Counted from the first letter of the stretch, positions 1 through 6,349 are shown. The stretch is 14,077 nt of DNA from Porticoccaceae bacterium UBA2002 (GCA_002334915.1 DDCQ01000096.1:18982-33058); one strand, 5' to 3'. Numbers and translations: made by a program. The notes: generated by a model not told the origin, from the letters alone.

Positions 1-303
1 GCGATTGCTGTAGTACCCCGCCTGGCGGGCCCGCTCTACCAGATCAATAATCTGCAAACTGGCAACCTGCGACTCTGGCCTGGCAACAAAGGTCCCCGAT
101 CCAGCGGTTCTCGAAAGCAGGCCCTGGTCTGCAAGTTCCTGCAGAGCCCTGCGCGCCGTCATCCGGCTTACAGAGAATTGGCTGGCCAGTTTGGTTTCCG
201 ATGGCGTGCGAAATCCAACCGGCCATTCACCAGACTCTATCTGATGCTTAAGGTACTGTTTTATCAATTGGTACTGGGGCAGCTTTAGCGCAGTTTTCAC
301 CAT
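1..303 (-). CDS. hutC: HutC/GntR-family transcriptional repressor, N-terminal part (runs off window)
   Basis: The first 101 residues are visible; the gene continues beyond the left edge. Residues about 8-75 form a GntR-type winged helix: PQYQLIKQYLKHQIESGEW, then PSETKLASQFSVSRMTARRA as the recognition helix region, then a wing ending GLLSRTAGSGTFVA. The following linker, SLQIIDLVERARQAGYYS, resembles the 'EIRNIADEIxxRGH' entry to the UTRA ligand domain of HutC. HutC represses histidine utilisation genes and is released by urocanate. The start is the ATG at 301-303; it has no strong Shine-Dalgarno, only a GAG about nine bases upstream. TGTATATACA boxes in its promoter fit HutC's TGTA-N2-TACA preference and imply autoregulation. 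The hut enzymes are not in view, so another HutC/FarR-subfamily regulator remains possible. Family assignment is secure; the specific name is likely but unproven. Confidence 0.75.
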   Translation of the reverse strand, partial: MVKTALKLPQYQLIKQYLKHQIESGEWPVGFRTPSETKLASQFSVSRMTARRALQELADQGLLSRTAGSGTFVARPESQVASLQIIDLVERARQAGYYSNR

Positions 304-322
304 AGTTCTGTACTCAATTAAA

Positions 323-332
323 TGTATATACT
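323..332. promoter_or_regulatory. Operator-like box 1 (TGTATATACT) over the -10
   Basis: TGTATATACT matches the palindrome TGTATATACA at nine of ten positions. It covers the predicted -10 of the hutC-like gene. It fits the TGTA-N2-TACA pattern of HutC operators, as I recall it from Pseudomonas, except at the last base. Confidence 0.5.
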
Positions 333-340
333 TTTATATC

Positions 341-350
341 TGTATATACA
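341..350. promoter_or_regulatory. Operator-like box 2 (TGTATATACA) over the -35
   Basis: A perfect 10-base palindrome TGTATATACA overlaps the predicted -35 hexamer. Its centre is 18 bases from that of box 1, a little under two helical turns, which could allow two repressor dimers on neighbouring faces. Confidence 0.6.
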
Positions 351-464
351 ATATTATTTTTGATCACCAGTGGTATTTTTACCCCAAAATCGGCGAAAAA
401 TCCAGTTTTTATCAGAAATAACCATTAATTATAAAGAAAACTTAAAGCAAAATATTATAATATT

Positions 465-474
465 TGTATATACA
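465..474. promoter_or_regulatory. Operator-like box 3 (TGTATATACA), distal
   Basis: A second perfect TGTATATACA, extended to the 12-base palindrome TTGTATATACAA (464-475). It lies about 125 bases upstream of box 2 and just after the stop of the GIY-YIG gene. The position suits a remote operator for looping or a second repressor dimer. It directly abuts a 16-base AT palindrome at 450-465. Confidence 0.5.
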
Positions 475-481
475 ATTATAA

Positions 482-757
482 TTATTTTCTGATCAACCCC
501 AATTTTTCTGCACGGCTGAGTTTTTTAATAACAGCCTCTCGACTGGCTGCAGTGCTGCGATTGTAGCCCTTCTCTATATGCACCATTTCCACAGCTTTGC
601 GTCCGCGAAAGTATTTGGCCCCAGCCTTGCCGGACTGATGCTCGACCAGACGTCTCTCGGGATCGGTAGTGATTCCGGTGTAAAGGCTCTGGTCGCTTGC
701 CCGGACTATATAGACATACCATTCACCTGCTACAGAGGTTGGTGCTGAATCGCTCAT
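482..757 (-). CDS. GIY-YIG domain protein, UPF0213/YhbQ-like
   Basis: A 91-residue single-domain GIY-YIG protein. Near the N terminus the nuclease signature appears as VYIVRASDQSLYTGIT (GIY replaced by VYI, YIG by YTG, as is common in this family). It is followed by the conserved arginine region PERRLVEHQ, the YhbQ-type GAKYFRGR stretch, and a C-terminal KKLSRAEKLGLI helix. Family members are small putative structure-specific nucleases; YhbQ is reported to act on DNA, but its cellular role is not settled. I chose the ATG at 755-757 because it overlaps the sprT stop as ATGA, a typical coupling arrangement. A Met 11 codons upstream would extend into sprT with no family support. It is probably co-transcribed with sprT. 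No hairpin terminator is evident before the hutC control region. Confidence 0.85.
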   Translation of the reverse strand: MSDSAPTSVAGEWYVYIVRASDQSLYTGITTDPERRLVEHQSGKAGAKYFRGRKAVEMVHIEKGYNRSTAASREAVIKKLSRAEKLGLIRK

Positions 758-1281
758 GCTGGTTTCAGGGAACCATGGCAGAACTGGCACAGATAGCTGG
801 CTCGGCCGCGCTGGATTTTGCGGTGGCGCATAATGGTCAATTGATGGGCACGGCAGCCGCAGAGATAGTCAAAACGCTGATACTGGCGCATGGGGATGCC
901 TGTCAAATCATAGTCGCCCGTGGCTCTGGGAATGCCCCCCAGGTCAAGCATGATGCTTTTCCACTCGGGCCCATGGGGTTTTACCCGGCGCGAACCATAG
1001 AGACAGTCGACAATATAATGTCCCACTTCATGGGTAACCGTATCACTGAGACTGTCCTGATAATATTTGGCGAACAGCCAGGGATTGTATCTAATGCGCC
1101 GTTGCTTGCGCCTAACCTGATACATGCCGGCACATTTGCCTCTGAGATCAAAATCTACAGGCACAGAGCTAAACTCGCGTTCATAGATATCTGCGGCCAG
1201 AGCAATACAGCGGCTCGTCGCTTCGATTACCTCAGCCTGCTGCTGTTGTGTGATAGGCTCTATATATTCAGACTTTTCCAT
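754..1281 (-). CDS. sprT: SprT-like zinc metalloprotease-fold protein
   Basis: A 175-residue protein close to the usual SprT length of about 165. The metallopeptidase signature HEVGH is at residues 84-88, with a probable third ligand His103 in the PHGPEW motif. A C-terminal zinc ribbon is formed by C141/C143 and C165/C168 around the conserved CRAHQLTIMRHR stretch. The SprT domain is related to eukaryotic Spartan, which removes DNA-protein crosslinks; the role of bacterial SprT itself is poorly known. A cytoplasmic location is expected as no signal is present. The ATG at 1279-1281 is the only plausible start, the next Met being far inside the domain. There is no Shine-Dalgarno, and a good promoter places the transcript start almost on this ATG, so it may be leaderless. 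The stop overlaps the next gene's start. Confidence 0.9.
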   Translation of the reverse strand: MEKSEYIEPITQQQQAEVIEATSRCIALAADIYEREFSSVPVDFDLRGKCAGMYQVRRKQRRIRYNPWLFAKYYQDSLSDTVTHEVGHYIVDCLYGSRRVKPHGPEWKSIMLDLGGIPRATGDYDLTGIPMRQYQRFDYLCGCRAHQLTIMRHRKIQRGRASYLCQFCHGSLKPA

Positions 1282-1287
1282 TGATTA

Positions 1288-1315
1288 AGTATAAACCCTG
1301 GCTGGGCTGGTACAA
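1288..1315 (-). promoter_or_regulatory. Predicted sigma-70 promoter of sprT
   Basis: On the minus strand TTGTAC (1315-1310) and TATACT (1293-1288) are spaced by 16 bases. The expected start, about 1281-1282, coincides with the A of the sprT ATG. The -35 overlaps a plus-strand TACAAT (1311-1316) that could be a -10 for the divergent phosphoesterase gene. Consensus-based prediction only. Confidence 0.45.
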
Positions 1316-1359
1316 TGCCGGCCGTTTAATTTGAGTTTTTATTTTAGATTTTTGAGTTC

Positions 1360-2181
1360 ATGAATATAGATCTGCACTGTCATACTAATGTTTCGGACGG
1401 CAACCTGTCGCCCGCGGAGCTTATTAGCCTCGCGATTGAGCGCAATATCAATATGCTGTCGATTACCGATCATGACAGTATTCAGGCCTATGAGACCGCC
1501 CGCTCTCCAAGCACAGAGCTCAGGCTAATCCCGGGCATAGAGTTCTCGAGCTACTGGAATAAGTTTGGCGTGCATATTGTCGGACTTGATCTGGACCTGA
1601 CCAGCGATGCAATTCAACAGGGCGTGGCCCAGCAGTCTCAGGCGCGCGAACAGCGGGCAGAGAAAATTGCTGAAAAGCTGCAGCGCTATGGTTTTGAAGA
1701 CTGTCTGGCTGGTGCCAAAAGCTTTACCTCTGGCGGCCAGATAGGGCGCCCCCACTTTGCCCAGCATCTGGTGGCCATAGGTGCCGTCAGCAATATTCAG
1801 CAGGCATTTAAAAAATATCTGGGTGCCGGCAAAGCTGGAGATATTAAAGAGCAGTGGGCTGATCTGGCTCAGGTGGTGAGCTGGATACGCGGCGCCGGTG
1901 GCGTTGCGGTACTGGCTCATCCCACCAAGTACAAAATGACGCGCAGTAAAATCAATTTGCTAATCGAAGATTTTGCCGCCGTGGGTGGCGAGGCAATCGA
2001 AGTAATCTCTGGCCTGCAAATCCCCTCTGTAACCAGGGATATGGCGAGACTTTGCAACAGCCACGGCCTGCTTGCGTCCTGCGGGTCTGATTTTCACTCA
2101 GACCAACAACCCTGGGCGGCCCTTGGTATGGTGGCACCACTGCCAGACAGCTGCACAGCTGTATGGCAGCGCTGGAGTTAA
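1360..2181 (+). CDS. rnm: PHP-domain phosphoesterase, Rnm/YciV type (RNase AM)
   Basis: 273 residues, a single PHP domain with an inserted middle domain. Metal-binding motifs are visible: HCH at 6-8, D13, TDHD at 36-39, E61 in PGIEF, H72, GRPH at 129-132, AHP around H187, and the SDFH motif (D244, H246). The C-terminal end (PWAALG, LP, VWQRW) is typical of the YciV branch. E. coli YciV (RNase AM) is described as a 5'-3' exonuclease that matures rRNA 5' ends and also as a 3',5'-nucleotide bisphosphate phosphatase. All metal ligands look intact, so activity is expected. The gene is divergent from sprT across 78 bases; TACAAT at 1311-1316 could be its -10, without a good -35. The ribosome site is weak (GAG five bases before the ATG). 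Its usual neighbour yciO is not present here. Confidence 0.88.
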   Translation: MNIDLHCHTNVSDGNLSPAELISLAIERNINMLSITDHDSIQAYETARSPSTELRLIPGIEFSSYWNKFGVHIVGLDLDLTSDAIQQGVAQQSQAREQRAEKIAEKLQRYGFEDCLAGAKSFTSGGQIGRPHFAQHLVAIGAVSNIQQAFKKYLGAGKAGDIKEQWADLAQVVSWIRGAGGVAVLAHPTKYKMTRSKINLLIEDFAAVGGEAIEVISGLQIPSVTRDMARLCNSHGLLASCGSDFHSDQQPWAALGMVAPLPDSCTAVWQRWS

Positions 2182-2291
2182 TCGTCTCAGCACAATTCCT
2201 AAGCCCTGCATTCCTGTGTATACTGCGCCGCTCCGTGTTATTGACGGCACAGTGTTTGATCAAATGTTTAATTAAATGAGAGCCTAATTCA

Positions 2292-2702
2292 GTGGATATC
2301 TTTATCTTCGTTAGCGAACAATGGGTACTAATCAGTGTACTGATGGGCCTGATTTATCTGTTTGTCTGGAGCGAGCGTAGCAAAGGCGGCAAGCCTATTA
2401 CCGCCAATGAGCTGGTGGCTATGATGAATGCCGACACGGCTGTGCTAGTGGATGTGCGTCCAGCCAATGAATTTCAGGCCGGGCATATCCATGGGGCTAT
2501 CAATATCCCCCACACCAAGGTGGACAGTCGCATTGGGGAACTTGAAAAGTCCCGTGACAAGATTCTGGTCATGGCCGATCATATGGGTCAGCACGCTGGC
2601 GGCGCAGGTAGAAAATTTACCAAAGAAGGCTACAACGTGCGCCGACTCAGTGGCGGTATGGGTGAATGGCAGGCTCAGAGTATGCCGGTGGTAAGAGACT
2701 AG
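2292..2702 (+). CDS. yibN: Membrane-anchored rhodanese-fold protein, YibN-like, active cysteine replaced
   Basis: 136 residues: an N-terminal membrane segment (about 10-27, WVLISVLMGLIYLFVW) followed by a cytoplasmic rhodanese domain (about 35-133). Fold markers are clear: LVDVRPANEFQAGHIHGAINIP and the C-terminal LSGGMGEWQ. At the active loop the sequence reads MADHMGQHAGGAG, so D96 sits where catalytic rhodaneses carry cysteine; sulfur transfer by the usual persulfide route is unlikely. The start is the GTG at 2292, since no in-frame ATG precedes the membrane segment. A TATACT at 2219-2224 might be a -10 for the operon, but no convincing -35 goes with it. It is followed 17 bases later by grxC and then secB, the same order as in E. 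coli (yibN-grxC-secB), where the role of YibN is poorly understood. Confidence 0.85.
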   Translation: MDIFIFVSEQWVLISVLMGLIYLFVWSERSKGGKPITANELVAMMNADTAVLVDVRPANEFQAGHIHGAINIPHTKVDSRIGELEKSRDKILVMADHMGQHAGGAGRKFTKEGYNVRRLSGGMGEWQAQSMPVVRD

Positions 2703-2719
2703 CTGAACAAGGAAGCACC

Positions 2720-2980
2720 ATGTCGCAAATAGTACTTTACGGAACGCGTTTTTGCCCATTTTGCATTCAGGCGCGCCGCCTGCTATCCAGTAAAGGTATT
2801 GAGTTTAAAGATATCCCCCTTGACGCAGATCCGGAGTTGCGATCCTCTGTTATGGACCGCAGTTCGAGGCATACGGTGCCACAGATCTGGATAGGTGAGG
2901 ACCATGTAGGGGGCTTTACCGAGCTGCGTGAACTGGATAGGCAGGGTGGACTGGACTCACTGAGCACCGCCGAGGGTTGA
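2720..2980 (+). CDS. grxC: Glutaredoxin 3
   Basis: 86 residues, the standard size of bacterial glutaredoxin 3. The dithiol active site is CPFC at residues 12-15 (E. coli has CPYC). The cis-proline motif TVPQIWI is at 52-58, and the glutathione-binding GG pair at 64-65 occurs in HVGGFTELREL. It reduces disulfides and glutathione mixed disulfides in the cytosol using glutathione. The start is the ATG at 2720-2722, preceded by AAGGA (2709-2713) at good spacing; a Met further upstream would overlap the rhodanese gene and adds residues unlike the family. The conserved yibN-grxC-secB order supports the name. The tail ends in LSTAEG, slightly longer than the core fold and probably unstructured. Confidence 0.93.
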   Translation: MSQIVLYGTRFCPFCIQARRLLSSKGIEFKDIPLDADPELRSSVMDRSSRHTVPQIWIGEDHVGGFTELRELDRQGGLDSLSTAEG

Positions 2981-3049
2981 ATTAGCCTCAGGTGTCTCCA
3001 TATTAAAGTTATCGGGCAACCAAATAACAAATTTAAAAGGTTAAAGATC

Positions 3050-3553
3050 ATGACAGAAGAAACAACCGCCGCGGCCGCAGAAGCACCAGCAGCAGAGCCA
3101 CAATTCTCTATCCAGCGCATTTATTTGAAAGACCTGTCCTTTGAAACGCCACAGGGCCCATCAGTGTTTACCAAACAGTGGCAGCCAAAGGTTAATCAGG
3201 ATCTCAGCAGCAAGTCGACGAAGGTTGAGGAAGGTGTATTCGAAGTGAGCCTGCGCCTGACAATTACGGTTAGTAGCGATGACGAAACTATCTATCTGAT
3301 CGAAGTAGAGCAGGCAGGCCTGTTTACTATTCAGGGCTTTGCCGACCAGCAACTGACTCAGGTATTAAACACTACCTGCCCTAGTTTGCTGTTCCCCTAT
3401 GCTCGTGAAGCGATCGATAATATTTTGACCAAAGGATCTTTCCCTCCTCTGATGATTCCGCCGATTAACTTTGATGCTCTGTTTGCCTCTGCTGTTCAGC
3501 AGGCGGCCGCCAAAGCGGAAGGCGAGGCTGAGAGCGAAGAAACCCAGCACTAA
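3050..3553 (+). CDS. secB: Protein-export chaperone SecB
   Basis: 167 residues. The central part (about 16-150) is a clear SecB: FSIQRIYLKDLSFETPQGP at the start, the beta-sheet segment EGVFEVSLRLTITV, then EVEQAGLFTIQGF and the signature CPSLLFPYAREAIDNILTKG, followed by FPPLMIPPINFDALF. SecB is a homotetrameric cytosolic chaperone that keeps preproteins unfolded and hands them to SecA. The N terminus (TEETTAAAAEAPAAEP) and the acidic C terminus (EGEAESEETQH) are low-complexity tails that vary between species. The ATG at 3050 is preceded by AAAGG about ten bases upstream. It is the last gene of the yibN-grxC-secB cluster and is closed by a strong hairpin. The gpsA gene that follows in E. coli is absent here. 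Confidence 0.95.
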   Translation: MTEETTAAAAEAPAAEPQFSIQRIYLKDLSFETPQGPSVFTKQWQPKVNQDLSSKSTKVEEGVFEVSLRLTITVSSDDETIYLIEVEQAGLFTIQGFADQQLTQVLNTTCPSLLFPYAREAIDNILTKGSFPPLMIPPINFDALFASAVQQAAAKAEGEAESEETQH

Positions 3554-3574
3554 TCAGCAAATAATTGATTGGCC

Positions 3575-3606
3575 AAAAAAACCCGCTTTTAAAGGCGGGT
3601 TTTTTC
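3575..3606. terminator. Bidirectional rho-independent terminator between secB and ntrC
   Basis: ACCCGC (3581-3586) pairs with GCGGGT (3595-3600), extended inward by a G-U and two A-T pairs. It is flanked by a run of A on the left (3575-3580) and a run of T on the right (3600-3605). The symmetry gives a T tail on both strands, so it can end both the secB transcript and the convergent ntrBC transcript. Confidence 0.92.
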
Positions 3607-3637
3607 GTTTGTGCCTTACATGCCTAGGTGCAACTAC

Positions 3638-5059
3638 CTACAGTGCCTTGCTCTCCATGCTGTACTCCTGCAGCTTCCTGGTTAATGTATTGCGCCCCCA
3701 GCCCAACAGTTCGGCTGCGTCCTTTTTACGCCCCCCGGTGTGGGCCAGCGCAGTCTCAATCATGGTGCGCTCAAATTCCGGGACGGCCTGAGAGAGTATC
3801 TCTCTTCTCCCCAGTTTTAGCTCCCGTTCACTCCAGCGCTTTAGCATCTGCTGCCAGTCGCCCTGAGTGCGACTTTCCGACTCTTTATCCTCGGCCTGTA
3901 ACTCAGGAGGCAAATCAGTTAACAGCACCTCACGGCCTGCAGCCATCACAGTTAACCAGCGGCATATATTTTCCAGCTGACGAACATTGCCTGGCCAGGG
4001 CAAATTAAAGAAAAAGTCCTCAGCTTCCTGAGACAGAATCTTGGGCTCCATATCCAGCTCTTTGGCTGCCCGGTAAAAGAAGTGCTGCATCAGCTGGGGA
4101 ATATCTTCACGGCGATCAGCCAGTTTGGGCAAGTGCACACGGATAACATTTAAACGGTGGAAGAGATCCTCACGAAAGCGGTTTTCCGCCACCAGCTGCT
4201 CCAAATTTTGGTGAGTGGCAGCAATAATACGCACATCTACCTTTACGGCTGTATGGCCACCTACTCGATAGAACTCGCCATCGGCCAGCACCCGCAACAG
4301 CCTGGTCTGAGCCTCGGGGGGCATATCGCCGATCTCATCGAGAAACAATGTGCCTCCGTCAGACTGCTCGAAGCGCCCTTCGCGACGCTGAGCTGCGCCG
4401 GTAAAGGCTCCTTTTTCATGACCAAATAGCTCTGACTCAATGAGATCATTGGGTATAGCCGCCATATTCAGGGCAATAAATTTATTCTCGCGCCTAGGGC
4501 TGTGCTTGTGCAGAGCCTGGGCAACCAGCTCCTTACCTGTGCCGGACTCACCATTGATTAAAACCGTGATATTAGATTGAGAAAGACGGCCTATGGCTCT
4601 AAACACTTCCTGCATGGCAGGTGCTTCGCCAATAATTTCTCTGGCTACAGTTTGAGCCTGCGCTGGCTCAGCCTGAGATCTCTGCTCTTTGGAAAAGGAC
4701 AGACCGCGACGAGCAACATCTACCAGCTCTTCCAGATCAAAGGGCTTGGGCAGATATTCAAATGCGCCCCCCTGATAGGCTGCCACCGCGCTATCCAGAT
4801 CAGAGTGAGCTGTGGTGATAATTACTGGAATATCCGGCCGATTGCCATGGATTTCCCTTAACAGCTCAAGGCCATCTATGCCCGGCATACGAATATCAGA
4901 GATAATGATTTCCGGCTCGGCGGTCTTGAGCGCCTGCAATAGATCGTTGCCCGATTCAAAGCTGCGCACGGTAATGCCATCTCTGGTAATCGCTTTTTCC
5001 ATTACCCAGCGCAGCGATCGATCGTCTTCTGCTATCCAAATTTCTGAATTGATACTCAT
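3638..5059 (-). CDS. ntrC: Nitrogen regulation response regulator NtrC (sigma-54 activator)
   Basis: 473 residues in the classic three-domain layout. Receiver domain (about 5-120): acidic pocket E11/D12, phosphoacceptor D55 in SDIRMPG, and K105. AAA+ domain (about 142-375): Walker A GESGTGKE (170-177), the sigma-54 contact loop GAFTGA (217-222), Walker B GGTLFLDE (235-242), FREDLFHRLN (295-304) and the sensor II region GNVRQLEN (357-364). A Fis-type helix-turn-helix occupies about 430-467 (HTGGRKKDAAELLGWGRNTL). Phosphorylated by NtrB under nitrogen limitation, NtrC binds TGCACC-N5-GGTGCA sites and drives sigma-54 polymerase. All key residues are present. The start at 5059 lies one base past the ntrB stop, with AAAGG inside the end of ntrB as ribosome site. 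Three matching DNA sites occur in this window, upstream of glnA and ntrB. Confidence 0.97.
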   Translation of the reverse strand: MSINSEIWIAEDDRSLRWVMEKAITRDGITVRSFESGNDLLQALKTAEPEIIISDIRMPGIDGLELLREIHGNRPDIPVIITTAHSDLDSAVAAYQGGAFEYLPKPFDLEELVDVARRGLSFSKEQRSQAEPAQAQTVAREIIGEAPAMQEVFRAIGRLSQSNITVLINGESGTGKELVAQALHKHSPRRENKFIALNMAAIPNDLIESELFGHEKGAFTGAAQRREGRFEQSDGGTLFLDEIGDMPPEAQTRLLRVLADGEFYRVGGHTAVKVDVRIIAATHQNLEQLVAENRFREDLFHRLNVIRVHLPKLADRREDIPQLMQHFFYRAAKELDMEPKILSQEAEDFFFNLPWPGNVRQLENICRWLTVMAAGREVLLTDLPPELQAEDKESESRTQGDWQQMLKRWSERELKLGRREILSQAVPEFERTMIETALAHTGGRKKDAAELLGWGRNTLTRKLQEYSMESKAL

Positions 5060-5060
5060 A

Positions 5061-6137
5061 TTAAACCTTTATAGGGAGGTAGATAGAGAAGCTGGTATGC
5101 CCTGCCTCTGATTCACATTCAATAATGCCCTGATGGCCGTTGACCGCAGTTTGCGCAATGGTTAGACCCAGCCCAGAGCCCTCGCTGCGGCCGCTGATCA
5201 TCGGAAAAAAGATACGCTCTTTGATCTCTTCGGATACGCCTGGGCCGTTGTCGATAACCTCGAGCCGACAGATGACTTTGTGGTGCTGCCCGGCAATGGT
5301 AAAACTGCGCTTAATTCGCGAGCGAAAAGTAATCTGTGGATTGACCTGAGGGGAGTCCAATACCGCCTGCATGGCATTGCGCGCCACATTTAATACCGCC
5401 TGAATAAGCTGCTCCCGATCGCCCTGGATATCGGGAATGCTGGGATCATAGTCTCTTAGCAGTTTTAATTTTCCCTGGGTCTCAGCTTCAATCAGAGCCG
5501 CCACATGCTCTGTGACCTCGTGGATACTCATGGTCTCCATCTGTGGCAGATGATTGGGGCCGAGCAGTCGATCGACCAGATTGCGCAAGCGATCTGCCTC
5601 TGTGGTAACAATCTGGCAGAGCTCTCTGGTCTCATCATCCAGGCCCTGCTCGGCAATCATCTGGTTTAGCAACTGGGCCGCACCGCGAATGCCGCCCAGA
5701 GGGTTTTTAATCTCGTGGGCCAAACCACGTATCAGGCTTCTGGAAGTGTCATGTACCGACAGCAGCGCCTCCTCGCGGTTTATCTTTAAAAACCGGTCAA
5801 TAGGTTGCATTTCCATTAGCAGCATAGGTTGTTGATCCAGCTCTACCGGGGTAACCGTGTAGTCGACCTGTGCGCTCTCTGTGCTAGGCAGACGCAGATA
5901 CTCATGACGGCGTGTGTGGGGACTTCCGGTCTCAAGCGCCTCTTGCAAGGTCTGCAGAGACATTCTGTCATCCACAAATAAATCGGTGGCCTCAGAACCA
6001 CAGAGCCGCAGACTGCTGGCTTGCATCAAAGCTTCAGCAGCTGGGTTTATATAGTCGATAACCAACTCGGCATCGAGCAATAGCACCGCCGTATTCAGGT
6101 TATCGAGCAATAGTCTGTGTAACTGATCTGAAGTCAT
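5061..6137 (-). CDS. ntrB: Nitrogen regulation sensor histidine kinase NtrB
   Basis: 358 residues, soluble, with no membrane segment. An N-terminal PAS domain (about 5-110) is followed by the dimerisation/phosphoacceptor helix with H141 in GLAHEIKNPLGGIRGAAQLL. The ATPase domain has an N box around N254 (AVLNVARNAMQAV), the G1 motif DNGPGV (296-301) and the G2 motif GSGLGL (320-325). NtrB autophosphorylates H141 and passes phosphate to NtrC; with GlnB (PII) bound it acts as phosphatase, so nitrogen status is read through PII. The ATG at 6137 lacks a clear Shine-Dalgarno. ntrB and ntrC form a two-gene operon with its own sigma-54 promoter and NtrC site. It is separated from glnA by the DUF4124 gene and by the glnA terminator, unlike the single glnA-ntrB-ntrC operon of enteric bacteria. 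Confidence 0.96.
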   Translation of the reverse strand: MTSDQLHRLLLDNLNTAVLLLDAELVIDYINPAAEALMQASSLRLCGSEATDLFVDDRMSLQTLQEALETGSPHTRRHEYLRLPSTESAQVDYTVTPVELDQQPMLLMEMQPIDRFLKINREEALLSVHDTSRSLIRGLAHEIKNPLGGIRGAAQLLNQMIAEQGLDDETRELCQIVTTEADRLRNLVDRLLGPNHLPQMETMSIHEVTEHVAALIEAETQGKLKLLRDYDPSIPDIQGDREQLIQAVLNVARNAMQAVLDSPQVNPQITFRSRIKRSFTIAGQHHKVICRLEVIDNGPGVSEEIKERIFFPMISGRSEGSGLGLTIAQTAVNGHQGIIECESEAGHTSFSIYLPIKV

Positions 6138-6190
6138 AGGCTATGTAATTTGGTTTAGTAAAAGAGTTCACTTCTCTACCTGCTTAATAC

Positions 6191-6206
6191 TGCAATAAGC
6201 AGGCCA
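6191..6206 (-). promoter_or_regulatory. Sigma-54 promoter of ntrBC
   Basis: On the minus strand TGGCCT-N5-TTGCA (6206 to 6191) carries the invariant GG and GC dinucleotides at the correct -24/-12 spacing. The predicted start is near 6180, about 43 bases before the ntrB ATG. An NtrC-type site lies about 115-130 bases upstream, the usual enhancer distance. The promoter overlaps a CCAATATTGG palindrome at 6204-6213. Confidence 0.75.
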
Positions 6207-6279
6207 ATATTGGATGCCTGCCAAGATAACCATAGGCCTGCTATTGGGGCCTGCAGGGCAGGTCGGCAAATAAAAAGTG

Positions 6280-6296
6280 ATACTTAGGCTAAGTAT
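6280..6296 (-). terminator. Inverted repeat, possible weak terminator of the DUF4124 gene
   Basis: ATACTTAG and CTAAGTAT form perfect 8-base arms around one central base. Read on the minus strand, the repeat is followed after a few bases by a TTTTTATTT stretch, as in a rho-independent terminator, though the stem is AT-rich. It shares its last base with the adjoining NtrC site, so it could instead be a protein-binding palindrome. Confidence 0.35.
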
Positions 6297-6312
6297 GCAC
6301 CATTTTGGTGCG
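6296..6312. promoter_or_regulatory. NtrC-binding site upstream of ntrBC
   Basis: TGCACC-ATTTT-GGTGCG matches the NtrC consensus TGCACC-N5-GGTGCA at all but the final base. Its centre is about 124 bases upstream of the predicted ntrB sigma-54 start. Only one good copy is visible here, against two at glnA. Confidence 0.78.
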
Positions 6313-6349
6313 GGAGGGCTTAATTAATCCACAAATGGACCAAGAAATT

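Larger units (their letters stand above)
323..351 (-). promoter_or_regulatory. Predicted sigma-70 promoter of the hutC-like gene
   Basis: Read on the minus strand, TTGTAT (351-346) and TATACA (328-323) are separated by exactly 17 bases. This puts the start near 316, about a dozen bases before the ATG. Both hexamers lie inside the TGTATATACA-type boxes, so a bound repressor would directly block polymerase. This is a prediction from consensus only. Confidence 0.55.

Noticed and set aside
450-465. AT palindrome as a terminator for the GIY-YIG gene
   Set aside because: The stem would contain no G-C pairs and no distinct T tail; it is better viewed as part of the hutC control region.
697-1284. 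Open frame of 195 codons on the plus strand across sprT
   Set aside because: The opposite strand encodes SprT with all zinc ligands; the plus-strand product resembles nothing.
2666-2980. Longer glutaredoxin reading from a Met at 2666
   Set aside because: It would overlap the rhodanese gene, and the ATG at 2720 has a proper AAGGA and gives the normal glutaredoxin length.
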